From NCBI GenBank assembly GCA_963785815.1, contig CAWAWN010000001.1, positions 744,001 to 808,000 of the forward strand: a stretch of 64,000 nt of DNA, given 5' to 3'. Shown piece by piece: positions 1-7,464 of the stretch (position 1 is its first letter; the number at the start of each line of letters is the position of its first letter). Below the pieces are notes generated by a model. The model was given only the letters and a program-made list of their open reading frames with translations, made no database searches and was not told where the DNA came from. The stretch is from UBA4742 sp963785815 (lineage in GTDB: Bacteria > Actinomycetota > Acidimicrobiia > Acidimicrobiales > Acidimicrobilacustridaceae). A program made the translations under genes and the position numbers.

Positions 1-235
1 ACCCCGCCAACGACACCAGCTTGACGCGGGGCTCGATGCGCTGGAGCAGCCCGGGGCGGCTGGCCACGTCGTCGGCGAACAGGGTCTGGCGCAGCAGCCG
101 GGTGCCGCCCTGGATGGTCTTGTCCACGTAGCTGGCCTGGCGCCGCCGGCCGATGCACCCGCACGGGCACATCCCGGGCTGGTCGGCCAGCAGCCAGGCC
201 GGGGTCGGCCTCGAACCACCGGCCCCGGTGGTCAT
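1..235 (-). CDS. cbiQ: CbiQ, transmembrane component of a cobalt ECF transporter (N-terminal part, cut by window edge)
   Basis: Only the first 78 codons are present; the gene runs off the left edge. CbiQ is the membrane T component that couples the substrate-binding CbiM to the CbiO ATPases for cobalt (or nickel) import. Residues 23-28 hold the cysteine motif CPCGCI and residues 53-68 read FADDVASRPGLLQRIE, both typical of the N-terminus of CbiQ before its first membrane helix. The start is ATG at 235; it overlaps the TGA stop of the cbiM tail (ATGA), the tight coupling expected within one operon. The reading frame of the first part of cbiM also runs open into this ATG because of the frameshift described for cbiM, so automated annotation could wrongly fuse the two. 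Confidence 0.85.
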   Translation of the reverse strand, partial: MTTGAGGSRPTPAWLLADQPGMCPCGCIGRRRQASYVDKTIQGGTRLLRQTLFADDVASRPGLLQRIEPRVKLVSLAG

Positions 236-1357
236 GCCGACACCCCGGTGGGCGACGAGGGGGTCAGGGGCCCGGACCGGCGGCGCTGCCGGGCCCGGAC
301 GAGGGCCAGCACGGCGAAGATGCCGGCCGCGATGACGGCCAGGCCGACGGCGGCGGACACCAGGTAGCCGACGGCCGGATGCGGGTCGTGGCCGAAGTCG
401 TAGCCGTTGAACAGGGCGTTGTGCCAGAACCCGGCGTAGTGCGCCAACCCGGAGGGCACCGCGCTCGAGGTGGTACTCGCGCAGGTCGAGCTGCGACGGC
501 CGGGCTTCCCCGAACGCCTCGCCCGGGGCCAGCAACCCCAGCGGCGTCAGCACGGCCATCACCACCAGGGCGCCCACGCCCCACCACCAGCTCGACACGT
601 TCACGTCCTCGTCCTGCTCGACGCCCGCCGGCCGCGGCGCGCCGGTGGCCGAGGCGGGCTCCCGCTCGCCGCGCCGGTTGTCGGGGTTGATGCGCAACAG
701 CCCCAGGTTGGCCCGCTGCAGGTAGGCCACGACGCCGGCGGTGAGCACCAGCTCGACCGGCCCGGCCACCAGGCCATGGGCCAGGAGCATGGCGGGGATC
801 GACTGCCACAGGTGGAACGGGGCGTACAGCGGCGTCCCGTCGGCCCGGTGGAACAGCGCGGGCTGCAGGCCCAACTCGACCGCCGCGCACAACGCCGCCG
901 CGTTCAACCCCACGTAGGCCCCGACGCCGGCGGCCGCCGCCCGCCTCGGGCTGGTCAGCGAGAGGTGCCGACTGAGCACCAGGTACACGCCGTAGCCGGC
1001 CAGGGGCATCACGATGGCCATGTTGAAGCTGTTGGCCCCGAACGCCAGCACGCCACCGTCGCCGAAGAACAGGGCCTGGGTGGCCAGCGCCACGCTCACG
1101 GCCACGATGGCGGCCCACGGCCCCAGCAGCACGGCCACCAGCACCGCCCCCACGGCGTGGGCCGTCGTCCCGTCGGGGATGGGGACGTTGAACATCATGA
1201 CCAGGAAGCAGTAGGCGGCCATGATGGCCAGCAGGGGCACGTGGCGGTGCTTCACGATCCGGCGCACCCGCCGCGCCGCCGTCATCCAGAAGGGCGTGGC
1301 CGCCACGTACATCACGCCGCAGGTCTGCGGGCTCAGGTACCCGTCAGGGATGTGCAT
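232..1357 (-). CDS. cbiM: CbiM cobalt/nickel substrate-binding membrane protein with C-terminal PDGLE domain; apparent +1 frameshift
   Basis: Substrate-specific (S) component of an ECF metal transporter. The start MHIPDGYL is diagnostic: the N-terminal Met, His2 and a following His bind the metal in this family. About 300 codons follow with the usual hydrophobic segments, a charged linker, and a new membrane segment that opens the PDGLE (CbiN-like) domain. The rest of that domain (VPSGLAHYAGFWHNALF onward) is in another frame, 459 to 232, and ends in TGA overlapping cbiQ. The total length of 1126 nt is 3n+1, so one extra base near 457-463 explains it. ATG at 1357 is preceded by a strong Shine-Dalgarno (GAGGAG, 7 nt spacing). 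The break may be an assembly error or a real split; the tail could also start at GTG 459. Confidence 0.85.
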
Positions 1358-1404
1358 CCGCGGTCTCCTCGGGTCCGGTGGCGTCCCTCGTCGAACCCAC
1401 ACGC

Positions 1405-1434
1405 AACGTAGGTGCACTTGCGAAATGTTCGCAA
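1405..1434 (-). promoter_or_regulatory. cbiMQ promoter with overlapping Nur-like 17-bp palindromic operator
   Basis: Bases 1418-1434 form a perfect inverted repeat, TTGCGAA-ATG-TTCGCAA. On the minus strand its left half supplies a -35-like TTGCGA, followed 18 nt later by a -10-like TACGTT (1405-1410), about 48 nt before the cbiM start. A repressor bound to the palindrome would block the promoter. The TTGC-N9-GCAA pattern resembles sites of the nickel regulator Nur of the Fur family; assignment to Nur is inference. Confidence 0.6.
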
Positions 1435-1501
1435 ACGGGTCTGGCCCCCATCTGCCGGGGATTCGGATCACCGGAGCCACCTGGATGGCGACCGGGAACG
1501 C

Positions 1502-2254
1502 TCAGCTGGTGAGAACCGGCGTCCGGCTCGAGGTGGCCACCCCGCCGGCCACCTCGTCGGTGACGGCCAGGCCCCGGAAGGAACCGTGAGCCGAGAAGGC
1601 GACCAGGGTCGGCGAGCGACCCAGCAGGCCCAGCGAGATGACCTTGCCGCCCGTCTCCCCCCACAGCTGGTAGGTGCGATCCGCCGCCAGCGTGGGCAGC
1701 GCGTTGGCCGTCAGGTAGCCCGTGCCCGAGGGCGAGATGACCGCGGTGGCGGTGATCGGCTCGTGGGTCGGCGAGGTCAGCGAGAGGTGCTGGCTGGCGG
1801 GATCGGCTGCCGCCTGCTGGGCCGAGCGGGCCAGGGGGCTGGCCGACAGGTTGGCGTTGAGGTGATCGATCTGGTTGCGCTGGTGCAGGACCACCGCGCT
1901 CATCACCACGACGACCACGGCCGCCGCCGCGGCCAGCACCGCCATCGGGCGACGCCTCGACCGGCGCGCCGGGGCGACGGGCGGGGGCGCGGCGTCGTGC
2001 ACCACCTGGAGCCGCATGGCTGGTGCCGGCTCCTCGAGGGCGGCGGCGATGCGATCCCACAGGGCCTCCGGCGCGGGGGCGCCGCCATAGGACAGGTAGG
2101 CCGCCGTCTCGAGGTGCTCGGCCAGCTCGGCCCGACAGCGCGCGCAGTCCACCAGGTGGGCCTCGACCGCGGCCCGCTCGTCGGCGTCCACCGCGTCGAG
2201 GGCGTAGGCGCCGATGAGCTCCTCGATCTCGTCCACGTCGAGCGGTTCGGTCAC
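1502..2254 (-). CDS. RskA-family zinc-binding anti-sigma factor
   Basis: A 250-residue membrane anti-sigma factor. The N-terminal cytoplasmic part carries the zinc anti-sigma signature His33-x3-Cys37-x2-Cys40; one membrane helix lies at about 104-123 (poly-Ala/Val); residues 130-250 match the extracytoplasmic RskA domain. It should hold the neighbouring ECF sigma factor inactive until regulated proteolysis or a redox signal releases it. The GTG start at 2254 overlaps the TGA stop of the sigma gene by 4 bases (GTGA), so the pair is translationally coupled. ECF sigma factors paired with RskA-type proteins, as in mycobacterial SigK/RskA, are the closest known arrangement. The inducing signal cannot be read from the sequence. 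Confidence 0.85.
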   Translation of the reverse strand: MTEPLDVDEIEELIGAYALDAVDADERAAVEAHLVDCARCRAELAEHLETAAYLSYGGAPAPEALWDRIAAALEEPAPAMRLQVVHDAAPPPVAPARRSRRRPMAVLAAAAAVVVVVMSAVVLHQRNQIDHLNANLSASPLARSAQQAAADPASQHLSLTSPTHEPITATAVISPSGTGYLTANALPTLAADRTYQLWGETGGKVISLGLLGRSPTLVAFSAHGSFRGLAVTDEVAGGVATSSRTPVLTS

Positions 2255-2828
2255 TGCACACCCCCGATCCCGGCCTCGATGAGCTCGACTCGCAACTTCT
2301 TGAGCCCGCTGCGGATGCGGCTCTTCACGGTGCCCTCGGGCTCCCCCAGCAGCCTGGCCACCTCACGGTAGGTGTGGCCGCCCAGGTAGGCGAGCTCGAT
2401 GGCCCGGCGCTCCCCGGGGTGAGCTCGTCGAGGGCGCCGCGCACCCGGTCGGCGACGGTCAGGTCCATCACCTCGTGCTCGAGGTCGTAGCCGGCCTGGG
2501 CCGTGTGGCGCGCGTCGCGCTCCTCCCGACGACGGCGTGACGACTCGGAGCGGAGCATGTCGACCGAGCGGCCGTGGCACTGGGCCAGCAGGTAGGAGCG
2601 CAACGACCCTCGGGCGGGGTCGAACCGGTCGGGCTGGTTCCAGAGCCGGACGAAGACGTCCTGCACGATCTCCTCGGCCATGGCCGGGTTGGCCAGCAGG
2701 CGTCGGGCCAACCCGAACACGGCGCCGGCGTGGCGGCGGTAGGCCTCGGCCAGGTTCTGCTCCTGGTAGCGGCTGATGCCCATGACCAGCACGGCATCGG
2801 AGACATCCGTGATCGCGTCGGCGGCCAT
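2251..2828 (-). CDS. ECF RNA polymerase sigma factor (SigK-like), one-base frameshift before region 4
   Basis: The ATG at 2828 opens a 167-codon frame containing sigma region 2 at about residues 26-95 (AEEIVQDVFVRLWNQP). The frame then breaks right after DELTPG. The missing region 4 (GERRAIELAYLGG and TVKSRIRSGLKKLR, a helix-turn-helix that binds the -35 element) continues in the next frame to TGA at 2251. The span of 578 nt is 3n+2, so one base is missing, most simply a G in the CCCCGGGG run at 2412-2419. The broken frame would give a protein without -35 recognition. Because the downstream half is perfectly preserved, a sequencing or assembly error is more likely than decay. It forms an operon with the anti-sigma gene. 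Confidence 0.8.
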
Positions 2829-2904
2829 AGTCGAACCTTGTTCGGAGCCGGTGGGCGTCGCGGATGTCCCTCCGATCTGCCACAGGCCTCACCAATTCGG
2901 TGCA

Positions 2905-2930
2905 GACGTGTGCCCGGGCGGCACCTTTCC
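2905..2930 (-). promoter_or_regulatory. Candidate autoregulated ECF-type promoter
   Basis: On the minus strand GGAAAG (2925-2930) is followed after 16 nt by CGTC (2905-2908), the usual layout of promoters read by ECF sigma factors. It lies about 77 nt before the sigma gene start and points at it, as expected for autoregulation. A 9-bp direct repeat (GAATTGGTG on the minus strand) also occurs twice in this gap. Confidence 0.4.
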
Positions 2931-2949
2931 GCACCAATTCCAGGAAGGG

Positions 2950-4275
2950 TCAAAGGGCGGCGCGGGTGAAGCGGCTGACCACCTCGACGTGGTGGGAGTG
3001 CGGGAACAGGTCCACCAGCTCGGCCCGCTCGAAGGCGTACCCGGCCCGGCCCAGCAGCGCGGCGTCGCGACCCAGCGAGGCCGCGTCGCAGCTCACCAGC
3101 ACGATGACGCCGGCCCCGGTGCGGGCCAGCACCTCGACCCCCGGTCGACCCAACCCCGACCGGGCCGGGTCGGCCACCACCACGTCCGCGGTCGAGGGGC
3201 GCCACCGGGCCACGTCGGATCGCACCACCCGCACCGGGTCGTCGGCCAGGTTGACCCGGGCGTCGGCCACGGCGGACGCGGATCGCTCGACCGCCACCAC
3301 CGAGTCGGCCCCGGCGTGTCCCGGATCGGGGCCGGCCGAGCGCGCCAGGGTGCCGGCCAGCAGGCCGACCCCGCCGTAGGCGTCCACCAGCCGAGCGCCC
3401 GCCAGCTCGGGGCCGGCAGCGGCCCGCACCGCCTCGACCAGGGCGGCGGCGCCGTCGGGGCGGGTCTGGAAGAACGACTGGGCCGAGATGCGCCAGCGAC
3501 GACCGGCCACCTCCTCGTGGATCCACGCCCGACGGCCGGCCTTCAACTCGTCCTCGCCCACCACCAGCAGGCCCGCCTGGTCGGCGACGGTCACGCCCTG
3601 CGCCGAGGGCGCCACGAGCACCAACGCCTCGCCGGTGGCCGCCCCCACCCGGATGGTCACCTCGCCAGCCGGGCCGAAGTCGCCCTGGGTGAGGATGGCA
3701 TCGATCCGGGGATGGGCCACCAGGCAGTGGTCGGGGCAGACGACGTCGCGGGACCGCAGGCGGCGGAAGCCCGCCCGGCCGTCCTGCACGGCGGCTCGCA
3801 CGGTGGTGCGGAACCCCGCGGCCGGCAGGGGCGCACCGATCCCCACCTGGGGATCGGTGATCCGACCCAGCCGCCGGAGGGCGTCGACGACGGTGGCCGC
3901 CTTGAGCCCGGGCTGCGCCGACGGCTCGACGTGTTGGAGGTCGCAGCCCCCGCACCCGTCGGCCACCGAGGGGCAGGGCGGGGACACCCGCGCCGCGGAG
4001 GACTCCACCACCTCGATCAGCTCGGCCCGCTCCCAGCCGCCGTGGGACTCGAGCACCCGGGCCCGCACCCGCTCGCCCGGCAGCGCCCCGCGCACGAACA
4101 CGACCGGGCGGTCCTCCGGTCGGCCCAGGCCCTCGCCCCCGGCCACCAGGTGCTCGATCCTCACCGTCACCTCCCCGCCCCGCGGGCCGGATGCCCCAGG
4201 CGCGACCCGGTCGGCGGGCGTGACCCCGTCATCGGGGCCGACCGGGTCAGCGGGCACAGATCGAGTGCGGGGCAC
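2950..4275 (-). CDS. TRAM-domain RNA (uracil-5)-methyltransferase, TrmA/RumA family
   Basis: A 441-residue SAM-dependent methyltransferase that methylates C5 of a uracil in tRNA or rRNA. A TRAM domain (RNA binding) occupies about residues 36-95. Cys101-x6-Cys108-x2-Cys111 with Cys180 or Cys184 form the iron-sulfur site of RumA-type enzymes. The SAM-binding loop DAYGGVGLLAG is at 298-308, DPARSGL at 369-375, and catalytic Cys396 sits in VSCDAASLGRD. The GTG start at 4275 is preferred over GTG 4170 because a TACGCT -10 box lies 8 nt upstream (4284-4289). The exact target uridine cannot be told from sequence; RumA-like 23S rRNA activity is suggested by the cysteine cluster. Confidence 0.85.
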   Translation of the reverse strand: MPRTRSVPADPVGPDDGVTPADRVAPGASGPRGGEVTVRIEHLVAGGEGLGRPEDRPVVFVRGALPGERVRARVLESHGGWERAELIEVVESSAARVSPPCPSVADGCGGCDLQHVEPSAQPGLKAATVVDALRRLGRITDPQVGIGAPLPAAGFRTTVRAAVQDGRAGFRRLRSRDVVCPDHCLVAHPRIDAILTQGDFGPAGEVTIRVGAATGEALVLVAPSAQGVTVADQAGLLVVGEDELKAGRRAWIHEEVAGRRWRISAQSFFQTRPDGAAALVEAVRAAAGPELAGARLVDAYGGVGLLAGTLARSAGPDPGHAGADSVVAVERSASAVADARVNLADDPVRVVRSDVARWRPSTADVVVADPARSGLGRPGVEVLARTGAGVIVLVSCDAASLGRDAALLGRAGYAFERAELVDLFPHSHHVEVVSRFTRAAL

Positions 4276-4283
4276 GGCCCCGG

Positions 4284-4308
4284 AGCGTAGGCCGGGCCGC
4301 GATAGGGT
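4284..4308. promoter_or_regulatory. Back-to-back leaderless promoters for the uracil methyltransferase gene and rpe
   Basis: The 39-bp gap between the two divergent genes holds TACGCT reading left (4284-4289, ending 8 nt before the GTG at 4275) and TAGGGT reading right (4303-4308, ending 6 nt before the GTG at 4315). Both match the actinobacterial TANNNT -10 box at a distance that places transcription start on the start codon. Confidence 0.6.
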
Positions 4309-4314
4309 CGCCGC

Positions 4315-4995
4315 GTGCGCCCGATCCAGATCGCTCCGTCGGTGCTGCCGGTCGACTTCGCCCACTTCGGTGACGCCTGCATCGAGCTCGAGAAGGCGGG
4401 CGTCGACCGCATCCAGTTCGACGTGATGGACGGGCGGTTCGTGCCCAACCTCACATTCGGGCCCGACGTGATCGCCTCGGTGCGGCCGCTGCTCAGCCTG
4501 CCCTTCGAGGCGCACCTCATGGTGGAGGAGCCCGACCGCCTGGCCCACCTCTACGTCGAGGCCGGCTGCCAACGCCTCATCGTGCACGCCGAGGCCTGCC
4601 TGCACCTGCACCGGGTGCTGGGCGCCATCGCCGAGCTGGGCGCCACCGCAGCCGTGGCCCTGAACCCGGCCACCCCGGTCGAGCACGTGGCCCACGTCCT
4701 CGACCTGGTCGACATGGTGCTGATCATGACGGTCAACCCGGGCTTCGGGGGGCAGCGCTACATCGCCAACATGGAGACCAAGATCGCCGAGCTGGCCCGC
4801 CTGATCGACCAGCGAGGCGTCGAGGTGGACATCGAGGTGGACGGCGGCATCTCCACCACCACCGTGGCCGGCGCGGTGGCCGCCGGTGCCAACGTGCTGG
4901 TGGCCGGCTCGGCCCTGTTCGCCGACGCCGCGGGGCTCGAGCACGCGGTCACCGACCTGCGCGCCGCGGCCGAAGCCGCCGTCCCGCCCGCCTGA
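4315..4995 (+). CDS. rpe: Ribulose-phosphate 3-epimerase
   Basis: Interconverts ribulose 5-phosphate and xylulose 5-phosphate in the pentose phosphate pathway. At 226 residues it is full length for this TIM-barrel family. The catalytic Asp motif FDVMDGRFVPN (35-45), AHLMVEEP (66-73), the phosphate loop VNPGFGGQ (140-147) and VDGGI with catalytic Asp176 are all present. One oddity: the first metal-ligand position, normally the His of the HxD pair before VMDG, is Gln34 here. The other ligands Asp36, His67 and Asp176 are kept. Transcription appears leaderless from TAGGGT at 4303. A GC-rich hairpin follows the stop. Confidence 0.95.
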   Translation: MRPIQIAPSVLPVDFAHFGDACIELEKAGVDRIQFDVMDGRFVPNLTFGPDVIASVRPLLSLPFEAHLMVEEPDRLAHLYVEAGCQRLIVHAEACLHLHRVLGAIAELGATAAVALNPATPVEHVAHVLDLVDMVLIMTVNPGFGGQRYIANMETKIAELARLIDQRGVEVDIEVDGGISTTTVAGAVAAGANVLVAGSALFADAAGLEHAVTDLRAAAEAAVPPA

Positions 4996-5000
4996 GCGAG

Positions 5001-5018
5001 GCCCCGCCCCGGCGGGGC
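5001..5018 (+). terminator. Hairpin after rpe, terminator candidate
   Basis: An 8-bp perfect stem, GCCCCGCC-CC-GGCGGGGC, begins 5 nt after the rpe stop. There is no T-tract, which is usual for actinobacterial terminators. It could also be chance GC-rich symmetry. Confidence 0.4.
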
Positions 5019-5100
5019 GCGAGGAAGGGGTCCGCGCCTCGGCCCGTCGGCTCCGACATACTCACGCCGTCGTGGACGCGGGCAGTGGACCGGAGATCCT

Positions 5101-5625
5101 GTGGCGCGTGTCGAAGCCGAGAACAGGGAGCGCACGCCGACCGACCGCCAGCGCGTCCGGGTTCGGGTCCTGTCCATGGTGGTGGCGCTCGCCCTGGTGG
5201 TGACGGCCGGGGTGGTGCTCACCCGCCACCAGCCCGCGGCACGCTCGACCCAGGCCTTCTGCACCCGGCTGGGCGGCTCGGCCCAGCTGGCCTCGGTGCT
5301 GGCCTCGGGCGACGCGGCCGAGATCCGCGCCGGCGTGCACCGGTTCGACCAGGCGGCCCAGGTGGCCCCGGCATCCATCGAGGCGCCGGTGTCGGTCCTG
5401 GTGGCCTACGCCGACGGGTTGGCCCGGGCGGTGGCCTCGGGCGCGTCAGATCCCGGCGCCACCCTGCGCGCCGCCATGGCCCGCCAGCAGGCTCAGGTGC
5501 CGGCGGTGGACGCGGCCGGGCGCCAGGTCGACCAGTTCGTGTCGGCCAACTGCCACGTGGTGCTGGTCCCCGCCGCCACCTCGACCGTGGCCGGGGGCCT
5601 CACCCCCACCACCACCGGCGGCTGA
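5101..5625 (+). CDS. Membrane-anchored hypothetical protein
   Basis: I do not recognise this 174-residue protein. It has a charged N-terminus, one hydrophobic segment at about residues 22-42 (uncleaved anchor or signal peptide), then an exported domain with two cysteines (in AFCTRLGG and SANCHVVL) that could form a disulfide bridge, and a short Thr-rich tail. The GTG start at 5101 has GGAG 8 nt upstream. It converges with clpP: the stops are only 3 bases apart (5625 and 5629). Small actinobacterial exported proteins of this design are common and mostly uncharacterised, so no function is proposed. Confidence 0.7.
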   Translation: MARVEAENRERTPTDRQRVRVRVLSMVVALALVVTAGVVLTRHQPAARSTQAFCTRLGGSAQLASVLASGDAAEIRAGVHRFDQAAQVAPASIEAPVSVLVAYADGLARAVASGASDPGATLRAAMARQQAQVPAVDAAGRQVDQFVSANCHVVLVPAATSTVAGGLTPTTTGG

Positions 5626-5628
5626 CCT

Positions 5629-6243
5629 TCAGGACTCGATGATCTCGCCGCGCTTGTGGATGACGTGGTCGATGATGCCGTACTCCTTGGCCTGCTGGGC
5701 GGTGAACCAGCGGTCGCGCTCGGAGTCCTGCTCGATCTGCTCGACGGACTGGCCGGTGTGCTCGGCGATCTTCTCGGCCATGAGGCGCTTGGTGTAGATC
5801 ATCTGCTCGGCCTGGATGGCGATGTCGGAGGCCTGGCCCTGGATGCCGCCCAGCGGCTGGTGCATCAGGATGCGGGCGTGGGGCAGCGAGAAGCGCTTGC
5901 CCGGGGCGCCGGCGCACAGCAGGAACTGGCCCATCGAGGCGCCCAGACCCATGCAGATGGTGGCCACGTCCGGCTGGATGAACTGCATGGTGTCGTAGAT
6001 GGCCATGCCGGCGGTGACCGAGCCGCCCGGCGAGTTGATGTAGAGCCAGATGTCCTGGTCCTTGTCCTCGCCTTCGAGGTAGAGCATCTGCGCGGTCAGG
6101 TAGTTGGCCACCTGGTCGTTGACCTCGGACCCGAGGAACACGATGCGCTCCTTCAACAGGAGCTGGAACATGTTCTGGGACGGATCGAGCGCGCTGGCCG
6201 GCGCGGCCATCAGCGCCGGGGGCAACGTCGGGGGGTGCTCCAT
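5629..6243 (-). CDS. clpP: ATP-dependent Clp protease proteolytic subunit
   Basis: Serine peptidase that forms the tetradecameric barrel working with ClpX or ClpC unfoldases. The 204-residue frame holds the catalytic triad: Ser103 in GASMG, His128 in LMHQP and Asp177 in ERDRWF. An extended N-terminus of about 20 residues is probably processed. Actinobacteria usually carry clpP1 and clpP2 in tandem with clpX next door; here clpP stands alone between unrelated genes, so a second copy is expected elsewhere in the genome. The ATG at 6243 was chosen because a GGAG Shine-Dalgarno precedes it by a few bases. The 207 bases upstream up to 6450 hold GC-rich inverted repeats but no gene. Confidence 0.95.
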   Translation of the reverse strand: MEHPPTLPPALMAAPASALDPSQNMFQLLLKERIVFLGSEVNDQVANYLTAQMLYLEGEDKDQDIWLYINSPGGSVTAGMAIYDTMQFIQPDVATICMGLGASMGQFLLCAGAPGKRFSLPHARILMHQPLGGIQGQASDIAIQAEQMIYTKRLMAEKIAEHTGQSVEQIEQDSERDRWFTAQQAKEYGIIDHVIHKRGEIIES

Positions 6244-6392
6244 GGGACTCCTAGATCGTGGCGGCCGGCCGCAGGCGGCCCACCGGGTCGAGCGCCCCGG
6301 CCCATGGGCGGGCCGGAGGTGGGACGGTGCCGACGAGGCTAGCGGGCCGACGGCCGATCCCGGTCCCGTCGGGCGACAAGGCCGACCGATCC

Positions 6393-6435
6393 GGCGGCCA
6401 CCAGACCGGCCACGGTCCACCAGGTGCCGCCGCTC
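6393..6435. repeat. Possible degenerate member of the 43-bp REP-like repeat seen at 43.7 and 44.7 kb
   Basis: GGCGGCCACCAG at one end and GTGCCGCCGCTC at the other match the ends of the two repeats around the AbiEi-DUF559 gene, over the same 43-bp length and with the same terminal inverted symmetry. The middle has diverged. It could be coincidence in GC-rich DNA. Confidence 0.25.
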
Positions 6436-6450
6436 GGGCGCTCACCCACC

Positions 6451-7383
6451 TCAGACGAACAGATCACCGGTCAGGGCCTGGGAGCGGAACCCGTCGGGGC
6501 CCACGGGCACGTCGCCCACCAGCGTGATGCGCTCGACCCGCCGGTCGTAGTCGGCCCGGGCCAGGTCGACCGGGCCCACGTGCGCCGTGGCCCGGTTGTC
6601 CCAGAAGACCAGGCTGTCGGGCTGCCAGCGGAAGCGCACGGTGAACTCGGGCCGGGCCAACTGGGCGTAGAGCAGGTCGAGCACGTGGGTGCTCTCCCGG
6701 TCGCTCAGGCCGACCAGGTAGCGGGTGAAGGTCGGGTTGACGAACAGCGCCCGCTCACCGGTCTCGGGGTGCACCCGCACGACCGGGTGCACGGCCGTGG
6801 GCGGTGGGGCGGTCGGGTCGTGGTCGGCGCGGGGCGCCAGGCCGTCGTAGTCCCGCCAGCGGTGCACGGCCTGGAGGCCGTCGACCAGGTCGCGGATGGG
6901 CGCCGACAGGTCCTCGTAGGCGGCCACCAGGTTCGTCCACAGGGTGTCGCCGCCGTGGGGCGGGATCACCACGCCCCGCAGGATGGATCCCATGGCCGGG
7001 TTGGGCACGAAGGTGATGTCGGTGTGCCAGCCCGTCTGGGTGGACGGACCCGGCGCGAACGGTCGAGGCTCGGATCGGCGACGGGGCGACCCCCGCAGCT
7101 GGCTGGTCTCCACCGCGTAGATGTTGGGCTGGTCGGCGCGTCCGGCGTGCACCGGATGGGCGGCGGTGGGCTCGCCGAAGGCCCGGGCGAAGGCCAGGTG
7201 CTGGTCCGCGGTCAGCGGTTGGTCGCGGAAGAACAGCACCTTCCAGCGCAGCAGGGCGTCGCGCAGCTCGGCCACCACGGCTGGCTCGAGCGGCTGGCGC
7301 AGGTCGACGCCGTCGACCTCGGCCCCGATGATGCCGGTCACCGGCGCCACGTCGACGAGGGTGGATGGGGTGGCTTCGGTCAC
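6451..7383 (-). CDS. TauD/TfdA family Fe(II)/2-oxoglutarate-dependent dioxygenase
   Basis: Oxidises a small substrate with O2 and 2-oxoglutarate; family members act on taurine, alkyl sulfates, chlorophenoxyacetates and others, and the substrate here is not evident. The iron ligands are visible as His120-x-Asp122 in GWHTDITF and distal His268 in TAHVGPVD; an Arg in RRVERITL (281-288) should bind 2-oxoglutarate. The length of 310 residues fits the family. The GTG start at 7383 has TACGCT ending 8 nt upstream (7392-7397), consistent with a leaderless message. It diverges from the quinone-reductase-like gene, 81 bp away, but no functional link is obvious. Confidence 0.85.
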   Translation of the reverse strand: MTEATPSTLVDVAPVTGIIGAEVDGVDLRQPLEPAVVAELRDALLRWKVLFFRDQPLTADQHLAFARAFGEPTAAHPVHAGRADQPNIYAVETSQLRGSPRRRSEPRPFAPGPSTQTGWHTDITFVPNPAMGSILRGVVIPPHGGDTLWTNLVAAYEDLSAPIRDLVDGLQAVHRWRDYDGLAPRADHDPTAPPPTAVHPVVRVHPETGERALFVNPTFTRYLVGLSDRESTHVLDLLYAQLARPEFTVRFRWQPDSLVFWDNRATAHVGPVDLARADYDRRVERITLVGDVPVGPDGFRSQALTGDLFV

Positions 7384-7464
7384 GGAGCACGAGCGTACCG
7401 GTTCGGCGATCGAGGCCGTAGGGTGCGATTGCTCGCCAGCGCCGCACGACCGATGGGGGACGCC

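Noticed and set aside
264..1118. 284-codon open frame on the minus strand inside cbiM
   Set aside because: Arg/Gly-rich shadow of the cbiM coding frame, with no recognisable protein features.
470..1411. 313-codon plus-strand open frame opposite cbiM
   Set aside because: His/Gln/Arg-rich composition typical of the antisense of a high-GC gene. Similar long shadows occur opposite nearly every gene in the window.
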